A stretch of 64,000 nucleotides of DNA from Chrysogorgia sp. JL179-B06. Its lineage: Eukaryota; Cnidaria; Anthozoa; Scleralcyonacea; Chrysogorgiidae. The position numbers and the translations under genes are program-made. Position 1 is the first letter of the stretch. Each line of letters begins with the position of its first letter. The stretch is from contig JAYKKM010000379.1 in the NCBI GenBank assembly GCA_035772405.1, positions 395,501 through 459,500 on the forward strand, given 5' to 3'. A model generated the notes under the pieces. The model ran no database searches. It was not told where the DNA came from and saw only the letters and a program-made list of their open reading frames with translations. Below, piece by piece: positions 25,801 to 40,800 of the stretch.

Positions 25801-28800
25801 TGAGAGATGCATGTTCGAAAAATGTTCAATGCTTTAAAAATGCTCTTTTCGCATTCTGTTTTAGTGCATTTCTTATTAACTCGTCAGATCGCATAATTCG
25901 AGTTTTTGATGGCCAGATCATTCTCGCGTGCAAAGGACAAGAAAATGCGGAACCTGAACCTATTCAGAAACTTCAGGATCTTGTGAACAGGTATACGACA
26001 GTTATTGTATTCTGACAATTAGGTTTCTGCTAATAATAAAAAATGGACTCTTTATAATCGCCTAAGTTGTTACAGTATTGATGGCAGAACAATACTGTGA
26101 CAACGCTGCTATCATGGCTAAACAATATTGTTGAACTTTGTTCAGCATTGGTGAACGTACAACGCTTGTTCGCTGTTGTTGGAACAGGGAAAAAGCAATA
26201 TATTGGTTGCATGTTCACTATTCTTATCATTGTTACTCGACCTTGTTAAATGGGTACCCGTACTCCAGTGAAAATACAAGTGTAGTTCATATGAAAAATC
26301 TTATTGACTTTAGTTTATTTCCAAAGTTTCGGCATTCAAATCAATTAAGTTAAGAAGATATCGCAAGTTGTAGTTTGGAGAGTTTGTCCAATTTCGACGC
26401 CATATTTGTTTCTCATTGACGTTATTGAGTGCTTCTATGAAAGATCTTACTGACTTTAGTTTATTTCCAAAGTTTCGGCATTCAAATCAGTTATGTTAAA
26501 AGATATTGCAAGTTGTAGTTTGGAGAATTTGTCCAATTTCGACGTCATATTTGTTTCTCCACACGTCACTGAGGAGTGATTCTATCTCGTATTATGCCTA
26601 AAAAGCTACTCTACTTTCCCGCATGATGAAATAAATAGTTTATTTCGACTAATTTTCATTCAAAGAACATTCACAACAGCTATCACTATGTGATCCCATC
26701 AAAATAACTCCACTACCGATAAAAAAGTACTCAATGACGTCATATTTTCAAAACCAATATGGCGTCAAAATCTTCAAATTATCAACGTCAACTAGCCATA
26801 TCTTCTTAACTAAATTGATAGGAATGCTGAAACTTTGGGAATAAACTAAAGTCAATAAGATCTTTCATATGAACTTTATTTGTATTTTGACTGGAGTACC
26901 CCTTTAATCCCCTCGCCCAGCGTCGAAGACGAGGGTGATAATCTCGACGCGGCAGAAGTTTATATATATAGTTATAGTCTTTATTTCACCAAGAATATTA
27001 CAAAATAACATAAAAGAGTGTTCATCCAATAGGCCGTGATCCACTAATAAACTAATTAACAATGTTAATATATACGCAATCTAATTACTAACTATACATA
27101 ATATTTTAAAACATGCTAACTAATTACAATAAGCTACAAAATATGAATGACTTATTAAATATCTAATTTATTTGTCTTATTTTTAAAAATATGAAGAGAT
27201 TCAGAGGACTTTACGTCAACTGATAAATTATTCCAGACCAATACCCCAGTAACCAAACAATTTTTCTAGAAAATTATTGTTAGGCTTTGGCAGTGCAAAA
27301 TTACACTGCGATTGACGAGTATCATGTTCATGTATTTGATAGATATTAGTAGAAATCTCGTAATAGTAAAATTTATAACCCTATTTTAGTACTAACCCTA
27401 TTTTTAAAAGAAAGAAAAAACCAGTCATCATTTGGGATACAATATTCTGCTGCTAGCGAAATTTGACATAATTCAAAGGTTGATGGTATTACTTGAACAT
27501 TATACTAGAGATTATTTCAACTTTTCAGTCAAATCCTCTACCAGCTTATTACACGGAATGCAGGAAAGAAAGCTAAATTCCTGGGTTGACGTCACAGTAT
27601 CAAAGGAAACATCAAATGAAAGAAATATTTCACTGTTTAACTAACAAAACCTATCAAATTGAAACTTGTCAAAGAAAACTTGCACGTGTAAACTGACATT
27701 ATAGTGGAGCAATCATGTCATAATCAGTTCCACCATTTCCATTTTGTAGAACATTGTGGAAGAAGTGTTGCTTTTCCGGTGATGGAGAGTACATTGTTGC
27801 AGGTGTGATAAATTTTACATGATAAAGTAAGACCCAGAAGAACCAAGGACATGGAAATCCATCTGCACCAGATGCAACACAGCGCGTAGTCTTACGAGTG
27901 CGACCTGTTGTTGTAGCTAACAATTTTTAAAATGTTGCGCGCGGAGCTGGATTCCTTTGTCTTTTGAGCTCTTAATAAAATTACTTCCGCACGAGAGCTC
28001 ACGGGACAGGGCGTCCCACTCCTCGCGCGGACCTAATTTATTAATTCCTTTTTCACCCAACTCACTTCGGGACCGCAGTAATTGGCGATTGCTGTTGCGG
28101 CCACCCTGCCGCATGTACTATACTTATAATATAACCTTAGCAAATAACTTATTCTTATATTAATCTTGATCACTACACATTCCAATATTTGTGGCGAAAC
28201 GAAATAAAAATAAATAATAAATAAATGGTTTCAACCTAGGAGTATCATTACAAGTGTGAAGTTGATCGTCCAAGTTGTTGTAGTCTTCAGAAAGACTATA
28301 GAAGGATTTCACGTGAAGTCACAAAATTCTAAATTATAAAGCTGGTTGTTTTATATGTTTTGTAGATCGTTATAACGAGTCTCCTTCAACAAATTTAGGT
28401 CGATAAATTAGTCCTTCTTAAGTTACATAGTTTTGAATTTTATCATTGCTGACGTCAGCATGATTTTAAAAGGTCGTTAGTGCGTGTAATACACGAGGCG
28501 ATAGCCGAGTGTTTTACTAGCTTCTCGAGTGCCATTATAACTCGATAATCACACAAGACAACGTTTTTTATTTCTTTTATAAAATAACACCATTAAATTA
28601 ACAATAAAGCCATGAAAAATGTAGATTTACCTGTTATAAGAGACGTTGCTAGCACACACGTTGCTAGGAAGCCTTTGATGAAAACACGTTGGCGATTTTA
28701 GCGATGAAAATGCACTCAATGTTGCAGTTAAAACATTCTGTTGTGTTAGTACCTTGATTAGCTTTGAATCCAGGTGTTCTTTGACTTTTTTTGTGATTTA

Positions 28801-31800
28801 AAGTACTTAAAATCCGTCAAAAACGACAGCTTATGCTTTATTCAGTTATAATGCACTGTTTTTGAGCTCAGTAACCAATCAGATGGCGTGTACTCGCTCA
28901 TTTACTTCCGGTTATTTTATATGTATCTAATTTGCATATTTCAAAAACCTGAATATCTCTGGAACGAGATGACGTATTGAGAAACCGAGATAGCCATTAT
29001 GTTTCATTTTCATAATACTTTTCGATAAAATCAAAATTGGGTAGACGAATTTTTCATCTCAGTTTTCTCAGTAGCGCTTTAATTGAATTTTTCGTTTCCT
29101 TAAATTCCGGGAAAATTCGCGGGAAAGTAAAAACTGCTGGCAGTACTTGCCAGCATCGCCAATAACGCACGTGCGCATAAAAATGAGATAGGTTTCCAAC
29201 TTTCCATACGAATTGGACTTCAGCTTGATACTTATTCGTCTGTTTGTTATTATTAATTTTTATTTACCCACGGAAATCTCTATCAGGTTTTAAAAAGCTA
29301 TACTATAAATATACAGGAAATATACAAGAAATGTTAAAAACTATCAATCAAAGTATCCTATACCTGTTTTCCACGAGAGCCGTGCACTAATTAATATTAA
29401 AATATACAGATATAAAAAAAATTATAGAACTTTACGGCAGCCCACACGAAAGTTGTTAGTGTATTTGCTTGCCGCAACCCGACCGGAAGCCTATTCCACA
29501 GCACCGCACCACCATAACTAAAGCTGTTTTTGAGATAATTTGTGCGTGGCCGTGTAACAGCTAGTTTGCCCTCCGTGTCCCTCAAAGAATAAGTGGCTAC
29601 CCTGTCACGATCAATAAACATGGTGCGCATATAATCTGGTGCAAGGCCATTTAGCGATTTATAGACCATGACATCTGTATGAAATTTTCGCTAGGATTCT
29701 AGATTTTTCCAGCCAAGCCTCTTAATTAGACAATCGGCATCAGCATCATAGCTAGAAAAGGTTAAAGCTCTTGCTGCAAGAGTTTTACTGCAATTGTCCC
29801 AGATAACGCAACAATAATAAAAATGCGGTTGAATCAATGAATTATTTTATTTTATTTACAATAATTATAATAATTATAATTATAATAATTATTTTATTTT
29901 ATTTTATTTTATTACAAATTGAATGCAGCGTTGTAGCAGGGACAAATTGCCGAAAACGTTTCAATACGTTTTGTTACTTATTCTGTGACTACACTATGGA
30001 TTTCTATTGGTTATCTTTGTACAGGTTCATCCAGACAGCATGCGTTGTATATCTGGGAGAAAGGAGTTGGAAACCTTGTAAAAATTCTGCATGGAACTAA
30101 AGGAGAGTTGCTTTTGGACGTTGTGGTATGTTGAGAAACTTGATACAGTATTATGAGCAGCGCCGGATTAACCCTTGGGGTAGATAGCCAAACTTCATAG
30201 TAACCTTTATTATATCCCGAAGTGGTTTTCTCGTGTTATGATAAGTAAATTTGCAGTCCATGACTTCCGGTAAGAGGTATGGATAAATTTTTATTTTCCA
30301 TATTTTCAAAACATATACAAAAAAATTCGCAAACTCGAACGCCGCTTAAAAAGGCGCTTATTTCGAACTTTTTCTACTCACCGAATAAATTATCGGCACA
30401 ATTTATGTCGCGTGCCAATATCGGCTATTTCAGATCGTCCCGCTATTTCCAACATCCCGCCATTCTGATTTTTGAACGTCTTTTTCGGTCCCTTATAGTG
30501 AGACCCAATTTTTAAATAAAGCAAAACAATTTGATTTTATACATGTGACGCTTTATGCGTCTTTTTTCCCTGTCATCAAATTTTCGGGGGCCCCTTCTGT
30601 CGGGGCGCCCGTAACCTACAGGTTACCTAGGTTACTGGTTACTTCGGCCCTGATTATGAGTCTATGTACGTGTATTATTATTATCTCCTGAAAATCTCGC
30701 CGCGGCGGGGATCCATTTCTCACGAAAAGTTTGTATACTCACGAAAGGAAGTGGGTGATCCGTTTGAATCGGACAATATTTGGGCACAATATATCGGCGA
30801 ATATTTGGCCATTGGCGAATTGTGATCTGACGAACTACATAAACAGGTTTTTACGAAGGGTATACACGTTTGCGTAATATATAATAGCACGTATGTTATG
30901 TATTTAGACTCGCTAATTCCAAATCTGAAAACGGTTAAATATTGATCGAGATAACGTTCACAATATACGACGAAGTGGCCGCCTGATTGCCGACTAATTT
31001 CTAAGTACGTAGACCGTTTTTACGAAGGGTTTTGCACGTTCTCGTAATATAATAGAAACGTATGTTATGTATTTAGACTCTCAAATCTGTTTTCAGATTT
31101 GAATCGAGGAAATATATACGACGAAACTCCTTTGCGATTTGTTATCTACAGAGACTACAAATACACGGCGTGCGCGGTGTGGGCCTGGGGACCATGGATG
31201 GGGGTAGAAAGGGAGAAAAGGCTGGCGAGGTGTTATTGCGGAACGTATTTCTAGTAATGATGTAATGACTAAAAATTGTATCTCCAAAAAAGGTTTTTCA
31301 GAACAATTTACAATAAAACAATGTTAATTAATAGTAATACAGTTTAGTAATAGCTAATATACGTGTAATAGTTTTTCTTTTAACTTATTCTTGAAAGCTT
31401 GAAAGTTTGTAATCTTCTTTAAATCGTCACTAAGTTCATTCCATAGTTTGATTGATCTAAAATCGAAAGTATGTTGGCCAGTGGTGGTTCTATGTAATGG
31501 TATATTGAGGCTAGTTTTCCTCCGGGTGTTGTAATTGTGGAGATTCGAGCGACCGACATAATTCTTGCACAAATAAGATGGAGCCAGACCGTTAATACAC
31601 TTGAACGTCATGAGTATTTCCATATACTCCAATAATTATTTTACTGGTAACCAGTTGAATGCTTGACGGACGGGCGATATGTGGTCATATTTAAATGTGC
31701 CAGTGATGACCCGAGCAGCGAAGTTCTGTATAAATTGCAACTTGCTTATATTGCCTAAAGATGTGTTAGACCAGACAGTGGAGCAGTAAAGTAGCTTGCT

Positions 31801-34800
31801 AATAACCAGTGAATTAGTAAAACTGTTCCTTACGCGATTTACTTGGCATAATCGTGACATGCAAATATACTCATTAACCGAGTTTGAGGTCTGTAAGAGA
31901 AAGTATTTCCGTGACGTTTCCGTTCAGACCAAGCGAGGAAGGAGGGAATAAAGTTGCAAGATGTCAAGGCAAGTACTTTCCCGTACAGAACGAGCAAACG
32001 AGGCTGATACGTAGTTTATTATATGGCTAATATAATAGCTCATTTTTTTATTTGTTTTAACGTTGTTTGCATAAAGTAAATGGTTTAAACCTAGGAGTAT
32101 CATTAGATGTGTGAAGTTGATCGTTCAGGTCGTTGTAGTCTTGAGAAAGACTTGATGGTGACTGACGTTTCGACGGCCTCAGCGGCGGTCATCTTCAGAG
32201 TCAAGTAAAGCGTGTTTGTCAGGTTTGCCTATATATACGTCTGGTTCATTACGTCATAGATGGTTTGTGTCATAATTAGTGTGAGTGGGTGTTCCGTCAT
32301 GCGTTAAGTGTGGGTGTATTGTTTGTTGGTGTGTGCGAAGAAATCTTTTGTATGGTGTCGGTAATTGTTGTGATCTGTCAAGTGGTTTATGTTCCAAGTT
32401 GGTATACCAACTTTCTAATGTAAGTCGCTGTTTGTAGTTTGTGCTAAAGGCGATACATTCAGCCGCGTCCTAGTCAATATCGTGTTTTGTTTGTACGTGG
32501 TGTTCAGCTACTGTATGTGATTAATCCTGTCCCCGTTTTTAGCAGCTCGTTTGTGTTCAGCTAGTCTGATTTTTAGGTTTCTGCCGGTTTCACCAATATA
32601 AGTGTCCTGGCAGTCGGCGCATTTGATTTTGTATTTGATCATTGCTTTACGTACTTATCTCTTAATCGCTTCATGTTTGCACCTGTTGGTATTAGTTCCG
32701 AATGAAACATTTTGCGTAAATAGCATTAAAGAAAAGCAACACTAATGTTCCAGCTTGTTTCATTGTTCGGGATTTTTCAATGAAGATTTCACTTCTGATA
32801 AGAACTCCTAGTACTCTTCTATTTGTGCTTAAATCAACACAGACATTTTCCCGCCAAAACCGTCATAAAATACTAACCAATCATATTGCGTAATTCCACC
32901 AGAAGTAGCCGCCATAGCCTTACAATAAAAGATATGTAATCTTTTTTCGTTGTCATTATTTCTAGTGGCATCCTGTCCGACCCATCATTGCCTCCATTGC
33001 AAGTGGTGTAGTTTCAGTTTGGGCTCAAAATCATGTGGTAAGATATGCTTACGAATGGTCCAGTCATGGTGATCGCTAGTCATGATTTTCCGCCGATCAA
33101 ATGAAAATCTGGCCGATCAGGAACATTTTCCTAAGTTCACTACACTATGACTATCACTAACAGAAACGTTCGTCGTCAGCGGTTCGAATTGCAGATTGTG
33201 CTAGTACTTCATGCGGATTTATTTATAGTTAATGATATCAGTGAGAAAAGTATTCATGCGGTTTCCTGTCGTAGCTAAGTCCAAACAAATGCTTTTCGCG
33301 TGTTTCTGACTGTGTTTTATTTGTCTTTTAACTGTACACACGCGTGCATCTTTTTGAATGGTCCAATATATTTCTTGCCGATCAAGATGATCGCCAACCC
33401 TGCTTTTCCGCCGATCATAAACAATTTCTTGCCGATCATTGATCGGCGCTTATATCGAGCCCTATGGTCTGCTCCATTTTAATTTGTGGTAAATGTGAAG
33501 TAATGCGAGCAACAAATTCTTGCATCTTGCCTCGCAACAATGTTGCGTTGTAACTATAGCGGAGCGCACGGACGACTTATACCGTAGAATCCCGCTTATA
33601 CATAAGCCCCCAGTTTTAACGTCTCCGGTTATAACCAAACGATTATAAACCCCGGTTATAAGCTCACCTGTTTGTTAACAAAAAAATACCTTCCAATTAT
33701 AAGCTCCCCGGATAGAAATCCACCTTCCCATTATGCACTAGTCAGTGGAAAGCCCCGCACCCCCATACCCGGGGAATAGCCGGTATATATTATAGGTGGA
33801 TTAGACCATCTTTTACGCCACGGTACCGGGGGCTTTAGACAACAATAGCTACATATGTCATTACAACCGGGGACTATTGGCGGGGCATCACCGGGGATTT
33901 GTTTTCGAAGTGCAACGTTGGAAGACTGGGTTCGAATGCTGAGTCAGCTAAGATTTGGAATCCAATATGGAGAACATGGAGTCACAGCAGGCAATTTGTT
34001 TTTAACATCTACATGTAGCTATTTGTGTTGTTTGTGTAAACCATCTAATACGTTTTATTAAAAATATGTGTCTATAGTATTGGAACAGTTAAAAAATTAT
34101 ATGTATTTTTATATGTAGTACTGGATCTTTTTAATATTTACGCTTTTTCGACATGAATTATTTATAGTATTGCGTGCGATTATTAAAATCCATGGTATTG
34201 TGCTTTTCAGGTGCTACTTCAGTACAGAGATCACAAAAAAACGTACAAATTATTGTTTGAATTATTTCTGATGGCTCTCGTTTATATGGCCCTGGGCCTG
34301 GGGGGCGGGGGCATTAATTGTGTTTAGATGCGTGAGAATGCCACGTATAGCGGGGAATTAGATCAATTTAGCCACTGCAATTTAGCACACGCCTTGGTCT
34401 AATGCCCCACCGACTAGTGCATTAGCACCTTTCAGAATAAAAAAAACAAAATTAAAACAAAACTTTTAATAGATAGAAAGTTTGAACATGACTATTCTGT
34501 ATGTTGTATGCATACACTGATGTAGTGAATGTGGGACGATACATAGACGATCGTCAAGCTCCAATATTCAGAAAATGTTTCTCATGTTCGACGAAGTAGA
34601 GCGAAGCCTCTCGCAGGACTTCCTCAAGTAGCGAGCTTATCACCGGCTCTTGTATACAGGAGGCTTTACAACAATTTTCTTTAGATAAAGAGAGGATTTA
34701 TTAATGGTCAAATATATGTATATGAAAATTTGACTGCCCCAACCGGGAATCAAACCCGAGGTCTCCAAATCAACGCATCGGCGCTCTAACCATGCACTGA

Positions 34801-37800
34801 GCTATTGAGACACGGTCAGAACAGTCAAACATCATATATCTAAAGAAAATTGTTGTAAAGCCTCCTGTATACAAGAGCCGGTGATAAGCTCGCTACTTAT
34901 GAAGTCCTGCGAGAGGCTTCGCTCTACTTCGTCGAAGATGAGATGTCTTCCTGTGGAGATTTGAGAGTCGGGGCGTTGTATAAATATGTATATGATGTTT
35001 GACTGTTCTGACCGTGTCTCAATAGCTCAGTGGTTAGCAAATGTAGTTTTCTTAAAAAGAGCGGATTGAGCACCGATGCGTTGATTCGGAGACCTCGGGT
35101 TCGATTCCCGGTTGGGGCAGTCAAATTTACATATACATATACTTGACCATTAATAAATCCTCTCTTCATCTAAAGAAAAAAATGTTTCTGAGTCCCGGAC
35201 AGAAACCGAACCTGTAACCTTCTGATTGCCGATGAGACGCTCTCCGAGGTAGACGAAATTCTTAAAATCATTTCGAGGCAGCTACGTAACTTGTGTAGCT
35301 GATTTTATTAGAACTTCTAGTTATTATTTTTTACCGTTTACTCCAGAACAACGGCCCGCCATTGTGCTGCCACAAAATGCCATTGTTCTGGCACAAGTTG
35401 GTACAATGGCCAGTCCATGCCTGGTTTACTGTTCTTAATTGACTATCAAACGAAAACTTGAGTAAGAAAGTTCCAAAGTAGTTTGCCTATTATGCCTTTT
35501 GAAACATTTTTGCTATACCGGTTATAAGCCCCCCGTTTATAATCCCACCGTTTATAAGCCCACCGTTTATAAGCCCGCGGAGTAAGCCCACTCAAAACCC
35601 TTACTAAAGGTGTATAAGCACAGTGCTTATAAGCGGAATTCTGCGGCATTGTCGATGTTTGTCCGCATTTACCATTAAATCTAGGTCATAAACAATAGGA
35701 AATGGGTCATTTGAAAATTCTTCAAAATCAATGTCAGATTGTTTGTTCGCATTGGGGTTTAAAAATAGAATATATGCGCTCCGCCATTGTTTGCAACGTT
35801 GTGCTTATTACTACTACCCACGTGAAACTTGTCTCGATATTTGAACTGCTATGTGTGCTGACATATTTTTTAAATGTCTTAATTGTGAGTTTGTCTTAAA
35901 TGTTAGTGTTGGCATTGGTATTGGTGGTGGTATTGGTGTGATATTGGTGTTGGTATTGATGATGATGATTTCAATATCATAATGATTATTGCATTTTCAA
36001 AGGAAAACTGGAGTGCGTTTGCCCCCGACTTCAAAGAACTTGAAGAAAATGTTGAATACGAAGAACACGAAAGTGAATTTGACATTGTAAGTTGGTGATT
36101 TGATGGTGTCATTTGGTGTGTTTATTTATTTTGTACTTTGAGTCATTTTGCTTTGTAAACCGAACAACTCAGGTGTCGGTTGCAGTAAAGTGCCTCCCCA
36201 CGTGGTGCCATAATAATGGTGGTGGTGTCATTATTTCATGATTGAGTCGATTTTAATAATTATGGTGGTCCATAATAATGACGGTGGTCCATAATAATGA
36301 TGGTGGTTCATAATGATGATGACGGTGTCATAATGATGATGACGGTGTCATAATATTGATGGTGGTGTCATAATAATGATGGTGGTGTTATAATAATGAT
36401 GATGGTGTCATAATAACGATGATGGTGTCATAATAATGATGGTCATAATAATGATGGTGTCATGATAATGATGGTGGTGTCATAATGATGATGGTGGTGT
36501 TATAATAATGATGGTGGTGTCATAATAATGATGGTGGTGTTATAATAATGATGATGGTGTCATAATAACGATGATGGTGTCATAATAATGATGGTCATAA
36601 TAATGGTGGTGTCATAATAATGATGGTGGTGTCATAATGATGATGGTGGTGTTATAATAATGATGGTGGTGTCATAATAATGATGGTGTTATAATAATGA
36701 TGGTGGTGTCATAATAATGATGGTGTCATAATAATGATGGTGGTGTCATAATAATGATGGTGGTGTTATAATAATGATGGTGGTGTCATAATAATGATGG
36801 TGTCATAATAATAATGATGGTCATAATAATGATGGTGTTATAATAATGATGGTGGTGTTATAATAATGATGGTCATAATAATGGTGGTGTCATAATAATG
36901 ATGGTCATAATAATGGTGGTGTCATAATAATGATGGTCATAATAATGGTGGTGTCATAATAATGATGGTGTCATGATAATGATGGTCATAATAATGGTGG
37001 TGTCATAATAATGATGGTCATAATAATGATGGTGGTGTCATAATAATGATGGTCATAATAATGGTGGTGTCATAATAATGATGGTGGTGTCATAATAATG
37101 ATGGTCATAATAATGGTGGTGTCATAATAATGGTGGTGTCATAATAACGATGATGGTGTCATAATAATGGTGGTGTCATAATAATGATGGTGGTGTCATA
37201 ATGATGATGGTGGTGTTATAATAATGATGGTGGTGTCATAATAATGGTGGTGTCATAATAATGATGGTGGTGTCATAATAATAATGGTGGTGTTATAATA
37301 ATGATGGTGGTGTCATAATAATGATGGTGTTATAATAATGATGGTGGTGTCATAATAATGATGGTGGTGTCATAATAATAATGGTGGTGTTATAATAATG
37401 ATGGTGGTGTCATAATAATGATGGTGTCATAATAATAATGATGGTCATAATAATGATGGTGTTATAATAATGATGGTGGTGTTATAATAATGATGGTCAT
37501 AATAATGGTGGTGTCATAATAATGATGGTCATAATAATGGTGGTGTCATAATAATGATGGTCATAATAATGGTGGTGTCATAATAATGATGGTGTCATAA
37601 TAATGATGGTCATAATAATGGTGGTGTCATAATAATGATGGTCATAATAATGATGGTGGTGTCATAATAATGATGGTCATAATAATGGTGGTGTCATAAT
37701 AATGATGGTGGTGTCATAATAATGATGGTCATAATAATGGTGGTGTCATAATAATGGTGGTGTCATAATAACGATGATGGTGTCATAATAATGATGGTCA

Positions 37801-40800
37801 TAATAATGGTGGTGTCATAATAATGATGGTGGTGTCATAATGATGATGGTGGTGTTATAATAATGATGGTGGTGTCATAATAATGGTGGTGTCATAATAA
37901 TGATGGTGGTGTCATAATAATAATGGTGGTGTTATAATAATGATGGTGGTGTCATAATAATGATGGTGTTATAATAATGATGGTGGTGTCATAATAATGA
38001 TGGTGTTATAATAATGATGGTGGTGTCATAATAATGATGGTGTCATAATAATGATGGTGGTGTCATAATAATGATGGTGGTGTTATAATAATGATGGTGG
38101 TGTCATAATAATGATGGTGTCATAATAATAATGATGGTCATAATAATGATGGTGTTATAATAATGATGGTGGTGTCATAATAATGATGGTGGTGTCATAA
38201 TAATGATGGTGGTGTCATAATAATGATGGTGTTATAATAATGATGGTGGTGTCATAATAATGATGGTGGTGTCATAATAATGATGGTGGTGTCATAATAA
38301 TGATGGTGGTGTCATAATGATGATGGTGGTGTTATAATAATGATGGTGGTGTCATAATAATGGTGGTGTCATAATAATGATGGTGGTGTCATAATAATAA
38401 TGGTGGTGTTATAATAATGATGGTGGTGTCATAATAATGATGGTGTTATAATAATGATGGTGGTGTCATAATAATGATGGTGTTATAATAATGATGATGG
38501 TGTCATAATAATGATGGTGTTATAATAATGATGGTGGTGTCATAATAATGATGGTGGTGTTATAATAATGATGGTGGTGTCATAATAATGATGGTGTCAT
38601 AATAATAATGATGGTCATAATAATGATGGTGTTATAATAATGATGGTGGTGTCATAATAATGATGGTGTTATAATAATGATGGTGGTGTCATAATAATGA
38701 TGGTGTTATAATAATGATGGTGGTGTCATAATAATGATGGTGTTATAATAATGATGGTGGTGTCATGATGATGGTGTAAAAATTAGATCGTTTTATATGC
38801 TAATTTGATCATAAATTATTGTATGCTTTTTTATCTGCAGTATGTAATTGTAAATCCATTATATTTTTCTTACTTAAGATGGATATAAAAAAGTTATTAC
38901 TATATGTTGAATTTTGTTTATTTACTTTAATACTTCTTGCTTATTTTCTTATTTTTATTATATTCACTTATCGAAGGAGGATGAAGATAAAGAAGAAGAA
39001 GTAAATTCTGGAAGTGAATGTGGAGACGATGTTGAAGTTGATGTCTGTGCAATTGAAAGGATACCAGCTTTATGTAGCAGGTGTGAAGTTAGCAAATATA
39101 TGAATATGTGTATGCATGGTAATATAGTGATTGGTGTATATATGTATGAATGGGTGGGCGTGTCTCACTTTTGAAGAAATACCACGTTAGTTAGTTATCG
39201 CTAAACTTTTTTTTGAACGTAAAGTGAAGAAGTGAATTCTGGAAGTGAATGTACAGACCAGAATTGTGTTTTCCTTGTGCTTGGTCGCACAAAGGAACTT
39301 TTGACGAAAAGTAATTTTTTCTTTGTGTCACAGGGTCTAGCTAGTTGCCGATCAAGATGAGAACGTCCACCCCCTCTCCCCATTGGGTATATTTTCCTAT
39401 TCTTGACATATAATTGATTTTCTGCCGGATAATTTCGACCGCATGGAAAGATTTGTCCGCTCCAATCATATGTGAATAATTATTCCGAACTAAATATGTT
39501 AATCCTAAATAAGTAACTTGAGATAGTCGATCGGGCACACAAAAGCGTCGGATGAGGCGAAATTTAAAGGGGCAGCGTCATCACTTGCGCATGTGTGCGA
39601 ACTTTTTCAAGTTGAATTTTTTCAACCTGAATTTTTTCAAGTTGGCTTACGATTCAAAATGGCGTCCATGCTCCATAAATCGCATGGCGGAAAGCGAGAG
39701 ATCTCCGGTCGCAAGAAGAAGTTACAAGATCAATGTAAAGCCAAGAAAAGATTGAACGATTCCCATAAAAGGATCTACTTGCCGAAACGATATACCAGTC
39801 AAACGATATACCAGTCATGGATTGATGCGAAATGCTGGGCTGGATGTAATTCCTGCAGTGACAGTGACTTTGCTCAGGATATATTTTAAGCTATAAAACC
39901 CATTAACCAATCAGATTCACTCTTACGAGAGGTGCTACAACACCCATTTGTTTCACTTACCATGGATTCCATAATGGCGTGCCATAGGTCGAAGGACCCT
40001 GCGAAGAAAAACAGACTAGCGCATGCGCAAGTCATGACGCTTCCCCTTTAACCGGTGTAAACCAGTGTTGGAAAGGCATCTCATCATTGAGCATTAGAAA
40101 GCCGAAGGAACTTTTCATTACTACGTAGGGAAGTTTTAATTAACTACGTGTGAATTCGACGGCAGCCATTGCGCAATGGAACAAAACAATCGAAGTCAAA
40201 CAATACTTAACAATTCGATATTAAGTGATAGATAACAAATTTGTGCGTCAATGTTCGTTATATCAAAGGCACTATATCAAAGGAAACTATATCAAAGGCA
40301 CTATATCAAAGGAAACTATATCAAAGGCACTATATCAAAGGCACCATATCAAAGGCACCATATCAAAGGCACCATATGAAAGGCACCATATCAAAGGCAC
40401 CGCGTATCAAAGGCACCATATCAAAGGCACCATATCAAAGGCACCATATCAAAGGCACCATATCAAAGGCACCATATCAAAGGCACCATATCAAAGGCAC
40501 CGTATCAAAGGCACCGTATCAAAGGCACCATATCAAAAGCACCATTCACTACTACTGAGGTATTGGTAGTTATACTGTTTATTTCGTGTTTTTTAGTGAC
40601 GAAGAAAATGATGAAGACCAGCGTGGCTTGTATTACTTGCCAGCAGCCCCGGAGATTGATGATCCTGAAGAGACCTGGAACCCAGACGTAAGAACTTTCC
40701 CATATTTTCTACAACAACCTAAACGACATTTGTGAAAGGTCGCTGTAATTTATTATAGTTGTAACCATTTCTCCTATATCAAGTGCCTACAACCCTAAAT

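Noticed and set aside
35017..35125. Functional tRNA gene
   Set aside because: The A and B boxes are good, but the unit is part of a dispersed inverted repeat, has about 30 extra bases, and no clean acceptor stem can be drawn.
36205..38775. CRISPR-like or coding array
   Set aside because: Units are contiguous without unique spacers, and the array is inside an animal gene intron.
40225..40569. Two overlapping frames encoding [18 protein letters not shown] repeats
   Set aside because: They follow from the 14-bp minisatellite, which is open in several frames; they lie within RBBP5 intron 14.
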